Part shown: in pieces, positions 8,862 through 18,294 of the stretch
Layout of the letters: every line of letters starts with the position of its first letter
How positions within the stretch are numbered: the stretch's first letter is position 1
Source: Thalassoglobus neptunius
GTDB taxonomy: Bacteria > Planctomycetota > Planctomycetia > Planctomycetales > Planctomycetaceae
Reading direction: 5' to 3'
Assembly: GCF_007859735.1 (NCBI RefSeq)
Contig: NZ_SIHI01000001.1
Location: 584,010-648,009 of the forward strand
Length of the DNA stretch: 64,000 bases
Notes under the pieces: generated by a model
Database searches by the model: none
Told to the model about the DNA's origin: nothing
What the model saw: only the letters and a program-made list of their open reading frames with translations
Program-made: the position numbers and the translations under genes

Positions 8862-9085
8862 GTCGGTATTTGAACGGAGCTTGGTTGGGTGAAGGAGCTA
8901 AGCGGCGGAGCATGCGACCAATGGAAGCCACATAGATCATGGGTTCGCTCGATTTGCACCAAATCGAGCGAAGCCATGATCTATGTGGCTTCCATTGGTC
9001 GCATGCTCCGCCGCTTAGCTCCTTCACCCAACCAAGCTCCGTTCAAATACCGACTTACAGCATGAAGAGGATTCCGGATAGGCTC
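8831..9085. repeat. 255-bp near-perfect hairpin element
   Basis: Two 126-bp arms (8831-8956 and 8960-9085) are reverse complements apart from one G/G mismatch (8943), joined by the loop CAC. The ends read GAGCCTATCC. Flanking trinucleotides are TGA on the left (8828-8830) and TTA on the right (9086-9088). The GAGCC ends and TNA-type flanks recall IS5-family elements (IS1031 group) from memory, which suggests a non-autonomous (MITE-like) derivative, but no transposase is present. A half copy identical to the right part occurs at 1-129. Transcripts crossing it would form a very long RNA hairpin. Confidence 0.9.
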
Positions 9086-9157
9086 TTAAACAGCTTCGAC
9101 TGCCCGCGAACTCGATTGCATGTCGTCAATCTATCGGTGTCGTTCCCCTCGTCTTGA

Positions 9158-10561
9158 TTACGGAATGTCGAATGTCTCCCGGAAGTGGGGGATGATCGGG
9201 TCTTCGTCGCAGTAATCGCGAATTGTCTGCGCGAGAGCTTTGGCAGAGTCAGGTTCTCCATGAACGAGAAAGACTTTGCCAAAGTGGCCGCGCTTCGTGG
9301 ATTCTTCGAACCACCATTTGAAGTCGACAACATCTGCGTGCGCGGAGAGACCTTCGAGTTGTTCCACCTTGGCGTTCAGGGCAACATCGCGATCGAAGAT
9401 GCGGACATACTTTCGGCGTTCTGCGATGTGTCGACCTGTTGTGTGGGGCGCCTGGTATCCCATGAGAATGACGTGATTCTGAGGATGAGGAAGCGCCTGC
9501 TTCAAATGGTGGACAACTCGACCATTTTCACACATTCCGCTTGCGGAAATGACGACAAAACAGCCGCGACGGTCGTTTAGCTCGATGCTCTGTTGTTGGT
9601 TTTCGATCTCGGTCAGGCATTCGAAACCGAAGGGGTCATCGTCGAAGCGAAGAGTGTCCTGAACGTCTGCGTCGAGCGTGTGGTCGTAGCGGCGAAAGAC
9701 TTGCGTTAGACGGGATGCAAGCGGACTGTCCAGAAACATTGGAAGGCAGTCCAATTCTTTGTTGTTCGTCAGCTCGTTGAGATAATAAACGATTTGCTGA
9801 GTCCGACCGAAACTAAAGGCCGGGATAATCACTCGTCCACCCTGAAGATGAGCTTCGCCGATAATCCGTTTGAGTTCCGTTTTAATATCCTGAGCGGGCG
9901 GATGAATTCGGTTTCCGTATGTCGATTCACAGATCAGAACATCTGCCCCCTCTACCGGGACGGGATCTTTGAGAAGCGGCATGTCGCGTCTTCCCAGATC
10001 GCCGGTGAAGACCACTTTGCGATGCTCGGTTCCGTCTTTGACAAGAAGTTCGGTGATGGCCGATCCAAGCACGTGACCGGAAGGATGGAACCGAAGTTGC
10101 ACTTCTCCGTCGTCAGTCAGGTCGTACCATTGTGAGAAGAGACAGGGTTCGAAGTTTCGAATCAATTCCTTAACGTCTTCTTCGGTATAGAATGGCTCAA
10201 CAGGAGGGTGACCCTTTTTGAGTTTGCGAGTCAGGTACTTGGCGTCCTCCCGCTGAATCTTTGCCGAATCCATCAGCATGATCTCTGCGATATCGGCTGT
10301 GGCATCGGTGCAAAAGACCGGACCTCGAAAACCCTTTCGATAGAGCTGAGGAAGATTTCCGCAGTGATCGATGTGAGCGTGAGACAGAATGACAGCGTCG
10401 AGATCCTTCGGCTGACAGTAAAAGGTTTCGTTCTTCTGCCGAGACTCTGCCCGGCGTCCTTGAAAGAAACCGCAATCGAGGAGAATGCGCCGGTGAGTTG
10501 TCTCAATCAGGTGTTGGCTACCAGTCACTTCTCCAGCAGCGCCGAGAAAAGTCAGTTTCAT
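9158..10561 (-). CDS. MBL-fold/beta-CASP RNA-processing nuclease
   Basis: 467 residues of the CPSF73/RNase J-like metallo-beta-lactamase superfamily, in the bacterial group of which a Thermus member is a characterised RNase. Zinc motif HAHIDH at residues 61-66, later GHVLGS, FTGDLGRRD, CESTYG, the beta-CASP insertion (IPAFSFGRTQQ) and the C-terminal LSAHAD and HGEP motifs are all present. Expected to cut or trim RNA in the cytosol; the substrate is unknown. The ATG follows a divergence-free spacer of 84 bp after polX, so co-transcription with polX is possible. Confidence 0.92.
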   Translation of the reverse strand: MKLTFLGAAGEVTGSQHLIETTHRRILLDCGFFQGRRAESRQKNETFYCQPKDLDAVILSHAHIDHCGNLPQLYRKGFRGPVFCTDATADIAEIMLMDSAKIQREDAKYLTRKLKKGHPPVEPFYTEEDVKELIRNFEPCLFSQWYDLTDDGEVQLRFHPSGHVLGSAITELLVKDGTEHRKVVFTGDLGRRDMPLLKDPVPVEGADVLICESTYGNRIHPPAQDIKTELKRIIGEAHLQGGRVIIPAFSFGRTQQIVYYLNELTNNKELDCLPMFLDSPLASRLTQVFRRYDHTLDADVQDTLRFDDDPFGFECLTEIENQQQSIELNDRRGCFVVISASGMCENGRVVHHLKQALPHPQNHVILMGYQAPHTTGRHIAERRKYVRIFDRDVALNAKVEQLEGLSAHADVVDFKWWFEESTKRGHFGKVFLVHGEPDSAKALAQTIRDYCDEDPIIPHFRETFDIP

Positions 10562-10645
10562 GGGGTCGTCTCCAGCCGCTAAATCATCGTGATGGTTTCT
10601 CTACACGCGCGTGAACTCGGTCGATCCGACAGATGCTTCGGGGCA

Positions 10646-12367
10646 TTACGACGACGTCCGTAGGAGTCGGCGAAATTTCGAAAGCGGAAGTGTGTTGGCG
10701 ACATCTTTCTTTTCGAGCCCTGCTCGTCGTGCTTGATAAACGCCATACTCCAGTACATCGAAACCCGATGTTGAGTGTGCATCCGTGTTGATGACGATCG
10801 GGATTCCATAGTCTTTTGCGGAGGCTGCCTGAATTTCGTTGAGGTCAAGACGTGATGGATGCGAATTGATTTCCATCATGACACCTTCATCAGCGGCCGC
10901 TTTGAACAGATCGGTATAGTTGATGTCAGCGCCGGGGCGGCGTCCGATAATTCTTCCGCTGGGATGTCCGATCGCACACACATTCGGGTTACGGACCGCA
11001 TTCAGCAATCGCTTCATGATCTGTTCGCGAGGTTGTTTCAGACCGTAATGCAGCACGGCGATCACCCAGTCCGCTTCACTGAGGACATCATCGGGAAGGT
11101 CGAGTTCGGCATCTTCAAGGATGTCGCATTCAATTCCGCACAGCACTTTAATCCCGCTGAGGCTCTCAGCGACTGTTCGGATTTCCTCCCAGTGTTTGCG
11201 CAACCGGTCGCTGTCGAGGCCGTTGGCCATCGTCACTCGTTTGGAATGGTCCGTAATTGCGATGTACTTCAGCCCTCTTGCTTTGGCTGCCTCGGCCATC
11301 TCTCGAATACTTGCGGTCCCGTCAGTTGCGGTTGTATGCATGTGCAGGTCCGCTTTGATATGTTGGACTTCGATCAAGTCCGGAACAGTTCCTTCCTCGG
11401 CTGCTTCGATTTCTCCGCGATTTTCTCGCAGTTCGGGAGGAATCCATGGGAGATCGACGGCTTTGTAGATGGCAGATTCGGTTTGGCTCGCGACTAGTTC
11501 GTCGTCGCGATACAGCCCGTATTCGTTGAGTTTCAGCCCTCGCTTCTGAGCACGCTGGCGAATCGCAATGTTGTGCTCTTTGGAACCGGTGAAGTATTGC
11601 ATCGCTGCCCCGTACGATTCTTCAGGGACCACGCGAAGATCGAGCTCGATTCCGATTTTCAAACGCACTCGTTGCTTCGTATCGCCTCGAGCGAGGACCT
11701 TTTCGACATGATCATGACTGGCGAGGCGATCCATGACAGCTTTCGAGTCTGTCGAGGTGACGAGCAGGTCGAGATCTCCGCATGTCTCTTTCCGTCGTCG
11801 GGCACTTCCTGCGAGTTCGGCTTCAGTGACGGATTTCAGACTCTTCAGGTCGGTGACGATTTCCTCAGCAGCCGGTTTGACTTCCGCCAGATAGAAACGA
11901 TTTCCCGCAGCAGCGATCTGTTCAAGACCTTCCAGAATGGTTTGAGCGGTCTTCTTCCCGAAGCCTTTCATCTCTGCGATTTGGCCCGTCTCGGCGGCCG
12001 CTTTCAAATCCTCAAGCGTTGTCACATTCAGTTCGGAGAAAATGGCCCCGACTTTCTTCGGCCCGATGCCGGGGATTCTGAGCATCTGAACCACTCCCGG
12101 AGGCACCTGATCGCGAAGCTCCTCAAGCTGGGGAATCGATCCTGTTTGTAAGAGATCGACGATCTTGCTGGCGATGTCTTTTCCGATCCCGGGAAGTTCA
12201 GTTAAGGCGGGCACGCCTTCGCTGGCAAGATCGGAGACGGGTTCGGAAAGCCCTTCGAGTGTTCGCGAAGCGTTGCGGTACGCTCGGACACGAAATGAAT
12301 TGGCGCCTTGAATTTCGAGAAGGTCTCCGATTTCATCGAAGACACGAGCGATCTCCGCATTCGTCAT
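10646..12367 (-). CDS. polX: DNA polymerase/3'-5' exonuclease PolX
   Basis: 573 residues, full length for bacterial family X polymerases used in base-excision and gap repair. Helix-hairpin-helix segments lie at about 56-70 and 96-110 (RIPGIGPKK). The polymerase site has GDLD at 197-200 and a third acidic residue in ELDLRV near 243. The C-terminal PHP domain starts near 336 with HMHTTATDG and supplies the Mn-dependent nuclease. Catalytic residues look intact. A strong terminator (12394-12423) separates it from the upstream gene, so it has its own promoter. Confidence 0.96.
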   Translation of the reverse strand: MTNAEIARVFDEIGDLLEIQGANSFRVRAYRNASRTLEGLSEPVSDLASEGVPALTELPGIGKDIASKIVDLLQTGSIPQLEELRDQVPPGVVQMLRIPGIGPKKVGAIFSELNVTTLEDLKAAAETGQIAEMKGFGKKTAQTILEGLEQIAAAGNRFYLAEVKPAAEEIVTDLKSLKSVTEAELAGSARRRKETCGDLDLLVTSTDSKAVMDRLASHDHVEKVLARGDTKQRVRLKIGIELDLRVVPEESYGAAMQYFTGSKEHNIAIRQRAQKRGLKLNEYGLYRDDELVASQTESAIYKAVDLPWIPPELRENRGEIEAAEEGTVPDLIEVQHIKADLHMHTTATDGTASIREMAEAAKARGLKYIAITDHSKRVTMANGLDSDRLRKHWEEIRTVAESLSGIKVLCGIECDILEDAELDLPDDVLSEADWVIAVLHYGLKQPREQIMKRLLNAVRNPNVCAIGHPSGRIIGRRPGADINYTDLFKAAADEGVMMEINSHPSRLDLNEIQAASAKDYGIPIVINTDAHSTSGFDVLEYGVYQARRAGLEKKDVANTLPLSKFRRLLRTSS

Positions 12368-12385
12368 GACGCGTGCATCCCATCA

Positions 12386-12423
12386 GAAACAAACAGAGCC
12401 TTCCTGAGATCAGGAAGGCTCTG
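12386..12423 (-). terminator. Terminator of the coiled-coil protein gene
   Basis: A 14-bp perfect stem (CAGAGCCTTCCTGA and its complement) with a two-base spacer, followed on the minus strand by GTTTGTTTC. It lies 36 bp past the stop of the coiled-coil gene and just upstream of polX. Confidence 0.85.
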
Positions 12424-12459
12424 AATTGTAGTGTCGTGAGTGATCTTCCGTCGAATCAA

Positions 12460-13980
12460 TCAGTTACGGAATCGAGACGAACCAGTCGTTGATCCGCTGT
12501 CCTGCTGTTTGAAGCGACCGGAAGTTGATCCGTCAGAAGCTCGGTCTGTCCCCAACTCCTGGTTGGTTGAAGAACTCTTGGCACCGTACTTCAGTTGGAA
12601 CGGTCGGTTTTCTCCGCGGACGAACAGGCGTTGCTGGTTCTCGTATCCGATGAAGTTCAGGAAGTCGCCGAAGGAGATCTTTCGAATCCCCTGTTGACGG
12701 GCTTCTTTTTCGAGGGCGGTCAGTTCGTCCATCACCTTTTGAATGTCATCGCGTCGTTCGTCGAAGCCTGCGAGTTCCGAAGGATCAGGAATTTCACCGA
12801 CAACGAGGAACTTCGATTTCACAGTCATCTTGCGACCTGGAGGATTTCGGTTTCCAAGGTCGTCGACTTCGATTTCGACTCCGCCTCCGGCGTTTTCGAT
12901 GATGTCATGAAGCAATTCGCGATCGCTCTCGCCATCTCCATTCATGTCGACGATGCCGACGAAGGAGAAGTACTCTTTCATGCCAGGAGAGAAGAGAGGA
13001 GAGTAGATCGGGTCGCCTTCCTGAATGGGTCGGTCGAAGTCTTCGTCGATGATTCGACATTCCGCCAAGTGAGGTCCTTGAATTTCGCTGACCTCAATTT
13101 TCGCTTTGATGTCCTGTCGTCCTCGGCCAACTCCGCGATTGTCGCGGATGTAAACGCTGAATGTGACCTGAGTCCGAAGGTTGTCTCGGCTTCCCAGATT
13201 GATCCAGACACGTCGGGTCGAGTTTTCGATTCGAACGATTTTTCCGTCTGGCTTATCGAAGCTGAGGTTTTCAAGGTCGTTCAAGCGATCGCGAAGGAAG
13301 TCGTTCGCTTTCTCGAGCAGGTTGATTTCTTCACCCAGTTCCCGGCGAACGCGGTCCAGTTCGTCGCTGACTTGCTCTTTGGCCACTCGCTCAGCATTCA
13401 GGTCGTTGCGAGTCTGCTGAATCTCTCGGTTCTTTTCAGCGAGCAATTCGTTCTGATCGGTGATGTTCTTCTGCAGCTTCTGCTCTGAAGCTTCTTGGGA
13501 GTTCTGAAGTTCAGCAGCCCGGTTTCGAGCGGCTTCCTGTTCCTGGCGGAGACGACTTTCTGTGTCAGCCAGCCCGGTTTGATACTGATTGTTGGTTGTC
13601 TGAGCTGCGTTCAACGCGGTCCGCATCGACTGCAGTGTCGCGAGAACATTCGGAGATTGCGGATTCGGCTGAACCTGCTCCATTCCGAGATCGTTCAAAG
13701 ACTTGGCGATCGAGCCGTAAAGCGTGTTGGCATCTCCAGCACCGGGGCTTCCGACTTGCTCGATGTTGACGCCAAGCAGATTTCGGAGCGTTTCGATATC
13801 TGCAAGAAGCCCGGAGTTGGCTTGTTCAACACTCTGGGCTCGGCTTTGTGTCTCTTCGAGTTTTTGAGCCAGCGTCTTCTGTTCTTTGAAGGTCAGATAC
13901 CAGACCAGAAACAGAATAAGCGTTGTCATCACAAAGAAGACAAGCGAGAAGTGCACTGCTGTCGGTTTTGTACTTGCCAT
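12460..13980 (-). CDS. Membrane-anchored coiled-coil protein of unknown function
   Basis: 506 residues. One membrane segment at about 11-30 (FSLVFFVMTTLILFLVWYL) anchors it; then a long predicted coiled coil from about 32 to 245, rich in Gln and Glu; then a beta-rich domain (GKIVRIENSTRRVWINLGS and on) and a Ser/Thr/Gly-rich tail. The body should face the periplasm. Family unknown to me; the architecture is common among planctomycete envelope proteins. ATG 13980 has GAGGGG upstream; the frame has a TTG one codon earlier. It stands alone with its own terminator. Confidence 0.8.
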   Translation of the reverse strand: MASTKPTAVHFSLVFFVMTTLILFLVWYLTFKEQKTLAQKLEETQSRAQSVEQANSGLLADIETLRNLLGVNIEQVGSPGAGDANTLYGSIAKSLNDLGMEQVQPNPQSPNVLATLQSMRTALNAAQTTNNQYQTGLADTESRLRQEQEAARNRAAELQNSQEASEQKLQKNITDQNELLAEKNREIQQTRNDLNAERVAKEQVSDELDRVRRELGEEINLLEKANDFLRDRLNDLENLSFDKPDGKIVRIENSTRRVWINLGSRDNLRTQVTFSVYIRDNRGVGRGRQDIKAKIEVSEIQGPHLAECRIIDEDFDRPIQEGDPIYSPLFSPGMKEYFSFVGIVDMNGDGESDRELLHDIIENAGGGVEIEVDDLGNRNPPGRKMTVKSKFLVVGEIPDPSELAGFDERRDDIQKVMDELTALEKEARQQGIRKISFGDFLNFIGYENQQRLFVRGENRPFQLKYGAKSSSTNQELGTDRASDGSTSGRFKQQDSGSTTGSSRFRN

Positions 13981-14865
13981 CAAAGTCCCCTCTGGACCGT
14001 TTGGATCTGAAATCGTCTCGAAATACTAGAGCAAGTTGCTCTTCCCTGTGCACTCGCTTAAACGTCTTGGCTTCTTACTGTTGGAATCTACGTATTCTTG
14101 AGTTCGGCGTCGAAATCGACGGGAAACAGTGATCTCAGGAATCGAGTGACGATGACTCTCCCTGCAAATGTACACGTCCTTGAGGTTGTATGACTTTGCG
14201 TTTGGTCACCAATCTGTTCGGTCGTTCGTGGTTTACTCAACGCGATAAAACCCGATCCCAACGCTTTCGTGTGGAATCGCCAGAGTTGTTGCCTGACAGG
14301 GGCGTCTTTCAACGACTTAGACCAAACAGTGAATCGCGACAAATGAGGTGATCTCCAAACTTGTGGTGAGATTTGTCATCTGGTCTCCGAAATGACAACG
14401 AGGACTCTTCTCAGTTTACTCGAATCAATTGCCCGCAGACTTCAGCAGATATTGTTGCCGTCAGATAATCGATACATTGGCGCATTGATGTCTGACCGGC
14501 ACAGTCGGCGAAATTGCGAGCATTCTTGGGAACGTCGGCGTTGAGAACGTTGAACTGCTACGAATTGTGGTTTCGAAAATGCTTCGATCTTTTGAAAACG
14601 TCCGGAATGGAAGTCTTCTCGAAGCTTCTGTGAGGATAGGAAACCCTCATCAGATTTAAGTTTACGGAGGGGGATGCCGGAGTCAAGGAATTCTCTGCCG
14701 GGTCGGATTTTCCTGACGAAGTGGCGATCTATTAGTCCACATATTCCGGAATTGCCAGAAGCCTGAGACGCAATTCCGTCGTCACACAGCAGTGAACTCA
14801 AAACTCGAAAGAAATGAGGGGCCTGGCCCGTTCTTTGTGGAGTCAGTTTCCGTTGGGATACTGAT
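13981..14865. other. Intergenic, only a repeat fragment seen
   Basis: An 885-bp stretch between hemA and the coiled-coil gene. It holds a partial copy of the TAGAGCA repeat at 14028-14059. Minus-strand frames at 14088-14342 and 14442-14801 lack ribosome sites and recognisable motifs and look like chance. Confidence 0.5.
14028..14059 (+). repeat. Half copy of the TAGAGCA dispersed repeat
   Basis: The palindrome AGAGCAAGTTGCTCT followed by a CTGTGCACTCGCTT block matches the left part of the full copy at 57055-57158 almost exactly. The rest of the repeat is missing. Confidence 0.8.
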
Positions 14866-16146
14866 TCAGTCGCGAAGGTGAAAGAGTCGCTTCAACGTGT
14901 TCAGCATTCCGACTGGGGGGCCATTCCGGGCTTCGTCGCGAAGCGTTTCGAGCGGCGGATGCAGAAGTTTGTTGACGACGCGATGAATCGTTTTTTCGAA
15001 CGCTTCGCGTTGTCGATCGTCGAGTTCGGGAAGCTTGCGGAACAGGAGTTCGAGTTCCTGTCGGCTAATTTCGTGCCAGTGCTCGCGGAGCCGCTTCACG
15101 ATGGGACCGGTGGCTTTATGATAGATATCATGCATAAAGCTTGCGGTTTCTTCCTCGATGATCTCTCTCGCTTTGGCGATCTCGGCAGCCCGCAGCTTCC
15201 GATTCGCGTTGCAGGTCGCTTCGAGGTCGTCGATGTTGTAGAGGAAAATTCCGTCATCGACATGGCTGACGTCCGAATCGATATCACGCGGAGCACCGAG
15301 ATCCAGAATGAAGACGGGTTTCGGTCCGGTCTTTTTGCGGATCGGTTTGAAATCGGCCGCTGTCAAAATTGGTCGTTCAGCTCCGGTTGTGCTGACGACA
15401 ACATCCGCCTGACCCAAAAGTTCCAACCGGGATTCCCACGGATGTGCCTGCCCGGAAAACTCTTTGGCGAGAGCTTCTGCACGTTCAAGTCTTCGATTGC
15501 AAACGTGGATTTGCCGAACTCCTTCATCGCGAAGGTACATCAGCGTTTCCGAGGCCATCTCGCCGGCCCCTAAAATCAGAACCGTCTTGTCGTCGAAGCG
15601 GTCGAAAATGCTTTTTCCGAAATCTCCCACAGCGACGCTGGCGATGGAGACCCGGCCTTCTGACAGCTTTGTATCGGTGCGGACACGTGCTGAGACCGCC
15701 ATCGCCCGTTGAAAGAGGGAGTTGGTCAGCGGGCCATTTGCGGAACTGTCCATCGCCAGTTGGAACGCCGCTTTGATCTGACTGACAATCTGACTCTCGC
15801 CAAGCACCATGCTATCGATGCTGGAAGCGACTTCGAAGAGATGTCTGACCGCCTCGGGGCCCTGACATTCGAGGAGATCGTCAAAGAACTCAATGACCGG
15901 GACTTGATGGAAATCGGAGAAGAAACGAGCCAAATCATCATGCGTGGGCGTATCGGCCGGATCTTCCTGAGCGGTGTACAGTTCCACGCGATTGCAGGTG
16001 GAAATGACGACATGTTCCGACTTCGGGAATCGCGCTCGCAGCTCATCATATGCACGCACAAGCAGCTCGTCTGACGAAAACGCAAGGCGTTCCCGCAATG
16101 CGAGATTGGCATTCTGATGATTACAGTAAACGACCTGGACGTTCAT
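14866..16146 (-). CDS. hemA: Glutamyl-tRNA reductase
   Basis: 426 residues. Reduces glutamyl-tRNA to glutamate-1-semialdehyde with NADPH, the first committed step of C5 tetrapyrrole synthesis. The catalytic Cys51 sits in STCNRVE; GESQIVSQIKAAF and the NADPH site LILGAGEMA are in place, and the C-terminal dimerisation helices are complete. It starts 19 bp after the stop of the HemX/CcsA-like gene, the arrangement of hemX-hemA operons in many bacteria. Tetrapyrrole supply would also feed cobalamin, needed by NrdJ here. Confidence 0.97.
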   Translation of the reverse strand: MNVQVVYCNHQNANLALRERLAFSSDELLVRAYDELRARFPKSEHVVISTCNRVELYTAQEDPADTPTHDDLARFFSDFHQVPVIEFFDDLLECQGPEAVRHLFEVASSIDSMVLGESQIVSQIKAAFQLAMDSSANGPLTNSLFQRAMAVSARVRTDTKLSEGRVSIASVAVGDFGKSIFDRFDDKTVLILGAGEMASETLMYLRDEGVRQIHVCNRRLERAEALAKEFSGQAHPWESRLELLGQADVVVSTTGAERPILTAADFKPIRKKTGPKPVFILDLGAPRDIDSDVSHVDDGIFLYNIDDLEATCNANRKLRAAEIAKAREIIEEETASFMHDIYHKATGPIVKRLREHWHEISRQELELLFRKLPELDDRQREAFEKTIHRVVNKLLHPPLETLRDEARNGPPVGMLNTLKRLFHLRD

Positions 16147-16165
16147 ATCTCTTCGATGTAGTTCC

Positions 16166-17008
16166 TCAGATCAATTCTCGGGCGTGAATTCCATCGACAC
16201 TGAGGAATTTGATCGCAAGCAGAGTGACCAGCAAAAACGTGCAGGCCAGCACCGTCCGCCACGCGACCAGTCGGCCGGTCGCCTTTCTCGAAACGACCAA
16301 CCATCCAAACAGAACCGCCATCCCTAGCCAGATCAACGAAAAGGCAACAAATGTCGAGTTGGCCAGACTCACCGGGGCACTCGAAGACTGCGCCAAATAA
16401 GACATCCACAACCCTGTGATCATTCCCAGGGTGAGCAGTGGAACGGAACAGACAATCAACCACCAGTTAATTCGATTGAGTCGTTCCAGGCTCAGCAAAT
16501 GAAGCGCAGGCAGTTCTGCTCGTTTATGCTTAAGTCGACGATGTTGGAGAAGATACATCACGCTGACAATCATCGCGAGGATCACCCCCAAAATTCCGAA
16601 GACCCACAAGGCAGCGTGCAACATGCTGCCCCAGTAGGAGATACTGACGCGTGGGTTCGGCTCGCTGCTGGCAAATCGAGACGTCACGACGAGAACCAAA
16701 ACGAGCGGAAGAACGAAGATTCCGATGGACAACCGGCTGTCCCAGACCTTCATTCCCAGGAACCAGACGACGGCCAGCCACGCGGAGACGAGGAGCCAGT
16801 CGTGCGAAGAACCGAGAAGCGGGGGAAGATCCGTTTGTCGACTTCGTTCGACAAGGTAGATCGTCTGCGCAATCAATCCGGCAACCGTCAACCCAAGTGA
16901 AGACCACTTCAGCGTGACGCTCTGTCGAAGAAACTGCGTCAATTCGAGCATGAGTGCGCACAAGTAGCTCGCAAAGAAGCAGAAGACCGTCACATTTTCC
17001 AAACGCAT
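16166..17008 (-). CDS. HemX/CcsA-like cytochrome c assembly family membrane protein
   Basis: About 280 residues with eight or so membrane segments, of the CcsA/CcmC/YpjD superfamily. The family handles haem in cytochrome c assembly; the hemA-linked HemX subgroup is thought to modulate HemA level or haem traffic. Sequence cues are the WxxSW-like region SSHDWLLVSAWLAVVW and conserved HAALWVFG. ATG 17008 is chosen because the protein then begins directly with a membrane helix; an upstream extension has a non-membrane character. It forms an operon with hemA. Confidence 0.8.
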   Translation of the reverse strand: MRLENVTVFCFFASYLCALMLELTQFLRQSVTLKWSSLGLTVAGLIAQTIYLVERSRQTDLPPLLGSSHDWLLVSAWLAVVWFLGMKVWDSRLSIGIFVLPLVLVLVVTSRFASSEPNPRVSISYWGSMLHAALWVFGILGVILAMIVSVMYLLQHRRLKHKRAELPALHLLSLERLNRINWWLIVCSVPLLTLGMITGLWMSYLAQSSSAPVSLANSTFVAFSLIWLGMAVLFGWLVVSRKATGRLVAWRTVLACTFLLVTLLAIKFLSVDGIHARELI

Positions 17009-17630
17009 TCTAAGGTCCTGTCGACCATCCCGGAGAGGATTCCCTAAGGAGTGAATCCGTATTTTCTCCCGGCGACACGCTCCGGTCAATGGCGTCCGAT
17101 CAGTCCAGCCAAAGATTTCATTCTCAGGAACGCTCAGGTGTGGAGGTTTTTCGCATCGATTCGATTGATCTGAATGGACCACGAGGCAGAGTTGAGATGA
17201 TTGAGGGCACCGGGAAATCATCTCGGGAAATCGTTCTTCACGGGCTGGAAAACCCCATTTGCGATTCCGTCAACGTGATTTCTCCTGAACAGACAGGATG
17301 AATTTGGTGTGACATCGCCTCGCGGAGTGCACAGGCGAGCAATATGCTCTAAGTTGCCCAGTTGTTCAGAGTTGCATGATCGTTCGGACATGCTTGCTGT
17401 ACAGGACGAAATGCATGGATTTCGGAGGAATCACGCGAGGAAGGAGGGGCTCGCATTCGATTCGTTTAGCAAGAGTTCACGGTCAGAACAAATTCACGGA
17501 ACGGCATTCTCCCTTTCATGAGGTTGCAAACTTCACGGGAGAAGTCGTCCGCTTCTTACGAACTTCTCGAAACAACTGTGTTCAAGTGAACACGTGTTAC
17601 GTTTTATCGAGTCATCACGGAGGATGATCC
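17009..17630. other. Divergent intergenic region
   Basis: A 622-bp spacer between hemX (minus) and the gene at 17631 (plus). It holds a decayed TAGAGCA repeat fragment at 17325-17350. Nothing else is recognised. Confidence 0.45.
17325..17350 (-). repeat. Decayed fragment of the TAGAGCA repeat
   Basis: GAGTGCACAGGCGAGCAATATGCTCT aligns in pieces with the conserved GCGAGTGCACAGG and GAGCAACTTGCTCT blocks of the full copies, with several changes and a short deletion. Confidence 0.5.
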
Positions 17631-18254
17631 ATGTCCAAGCTCGATTTGGACGGGTGCGGTGATCTGAACGCCAAACAGTTCAATATGCTGGTTCGCAAGA
17701 TCGGTGGGTTTTCTCGAAAACCAATTCTCGACGTCAGCGACGGCAACGATGACTGGGTTGTCCAACTCAGTCAACGTGGGGGAACGATCAACGGGATTGC
17801 CGATCGCTCGGGCGAAGCTTCGTCAGAGATCGTGGCAGTGGGCTCTCCGGCAGCATCCATCTGCTACTCAACTCTCTCGATGCATCGCGTACTGATCCGC
17901 AATAACTCTGCGTTTCAAACACCCGACGTCACGCCGGAATCAACGATCGCACTTGCCAACCTTCTCTCGTGTCTGCGGCCCGGCGGAAAATTGATCATCC
18001 CGATCAAGGATGTTGATCGATGCCAATGCTTATGGACGCGGCGTCTGGAGGGATTTCCGGGAACACTTCAGCAGCGACAGATCAAAACGGGATTGCTCGA
18101 CTATCTTTCGTTTGGGTTCCTGTTCAGCGGAATCCATTCGCTTTCGGTTCTCGAGTTCACCATCGGACGCAAGCCGTTATCACGTCTGCAATGGCATCGC
18201 TTCGCACGTGAAGCAGTCATGAACCGATCGGCAGGCAATTCCGCAGCTGCGTAA
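17631..18254 (+). CDS. Possible degenerate class I methyltransferase-like protein
   Basis: 207 residues; GGAGG lies eight bases before the ATG, so the start is firm. I do not know the family. The N-terminal third (PILDVSDGNDDWVVQL, then INGIADRS) has the layout of SAM motif I and II, and LLSCLRPGGKLIIPIKD resembles the post-motif strand of class I methyltransferases. The glycine-rich loop is altered (DVSDGND rather than DxGxGxG), so SAM binding is doubtful. No membrane segment. Faces away from hemX and converges on the HEAT-repeat gene. Confidence 0.65.
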   Translation: MSKLDLDGCGDLNAKQFNMLVRKIGGFSRKPILDVSDGNDDWVVQLSQRGGTINGIADRSGEASSEIVAVGSPAASICYSTLSMHRVLIRNNSAFQTPDVTPESTIALANLLSCLRPGGKLIIPIKDVDRCQCLWTRRLEGFPGTLQQRQIKTGLLDYLSFGFLFSGIHSLSVLEFTIGRKPLSRLQWHRFAREAVMNRSAGNSAAA

Positions 18255-18294
18255 TCTCGCTTCCGCGATGCGAACGCGGTGAACCGAGCGTGTC

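Noticed and set aside
9086-9157. Possible remainder of the CheB-CheR-PAS gene after the hairpin
   Set aside because: In no plus-strand frame does this short stretch resemble PAS or kinase sequence, and the nuclease gene ends right after it.
14088-14801. Two minus-strand frames of 84 and 119 residues in the hemA spacer
   Set aside because: No ribosome sites, no motifs, atypical composition.
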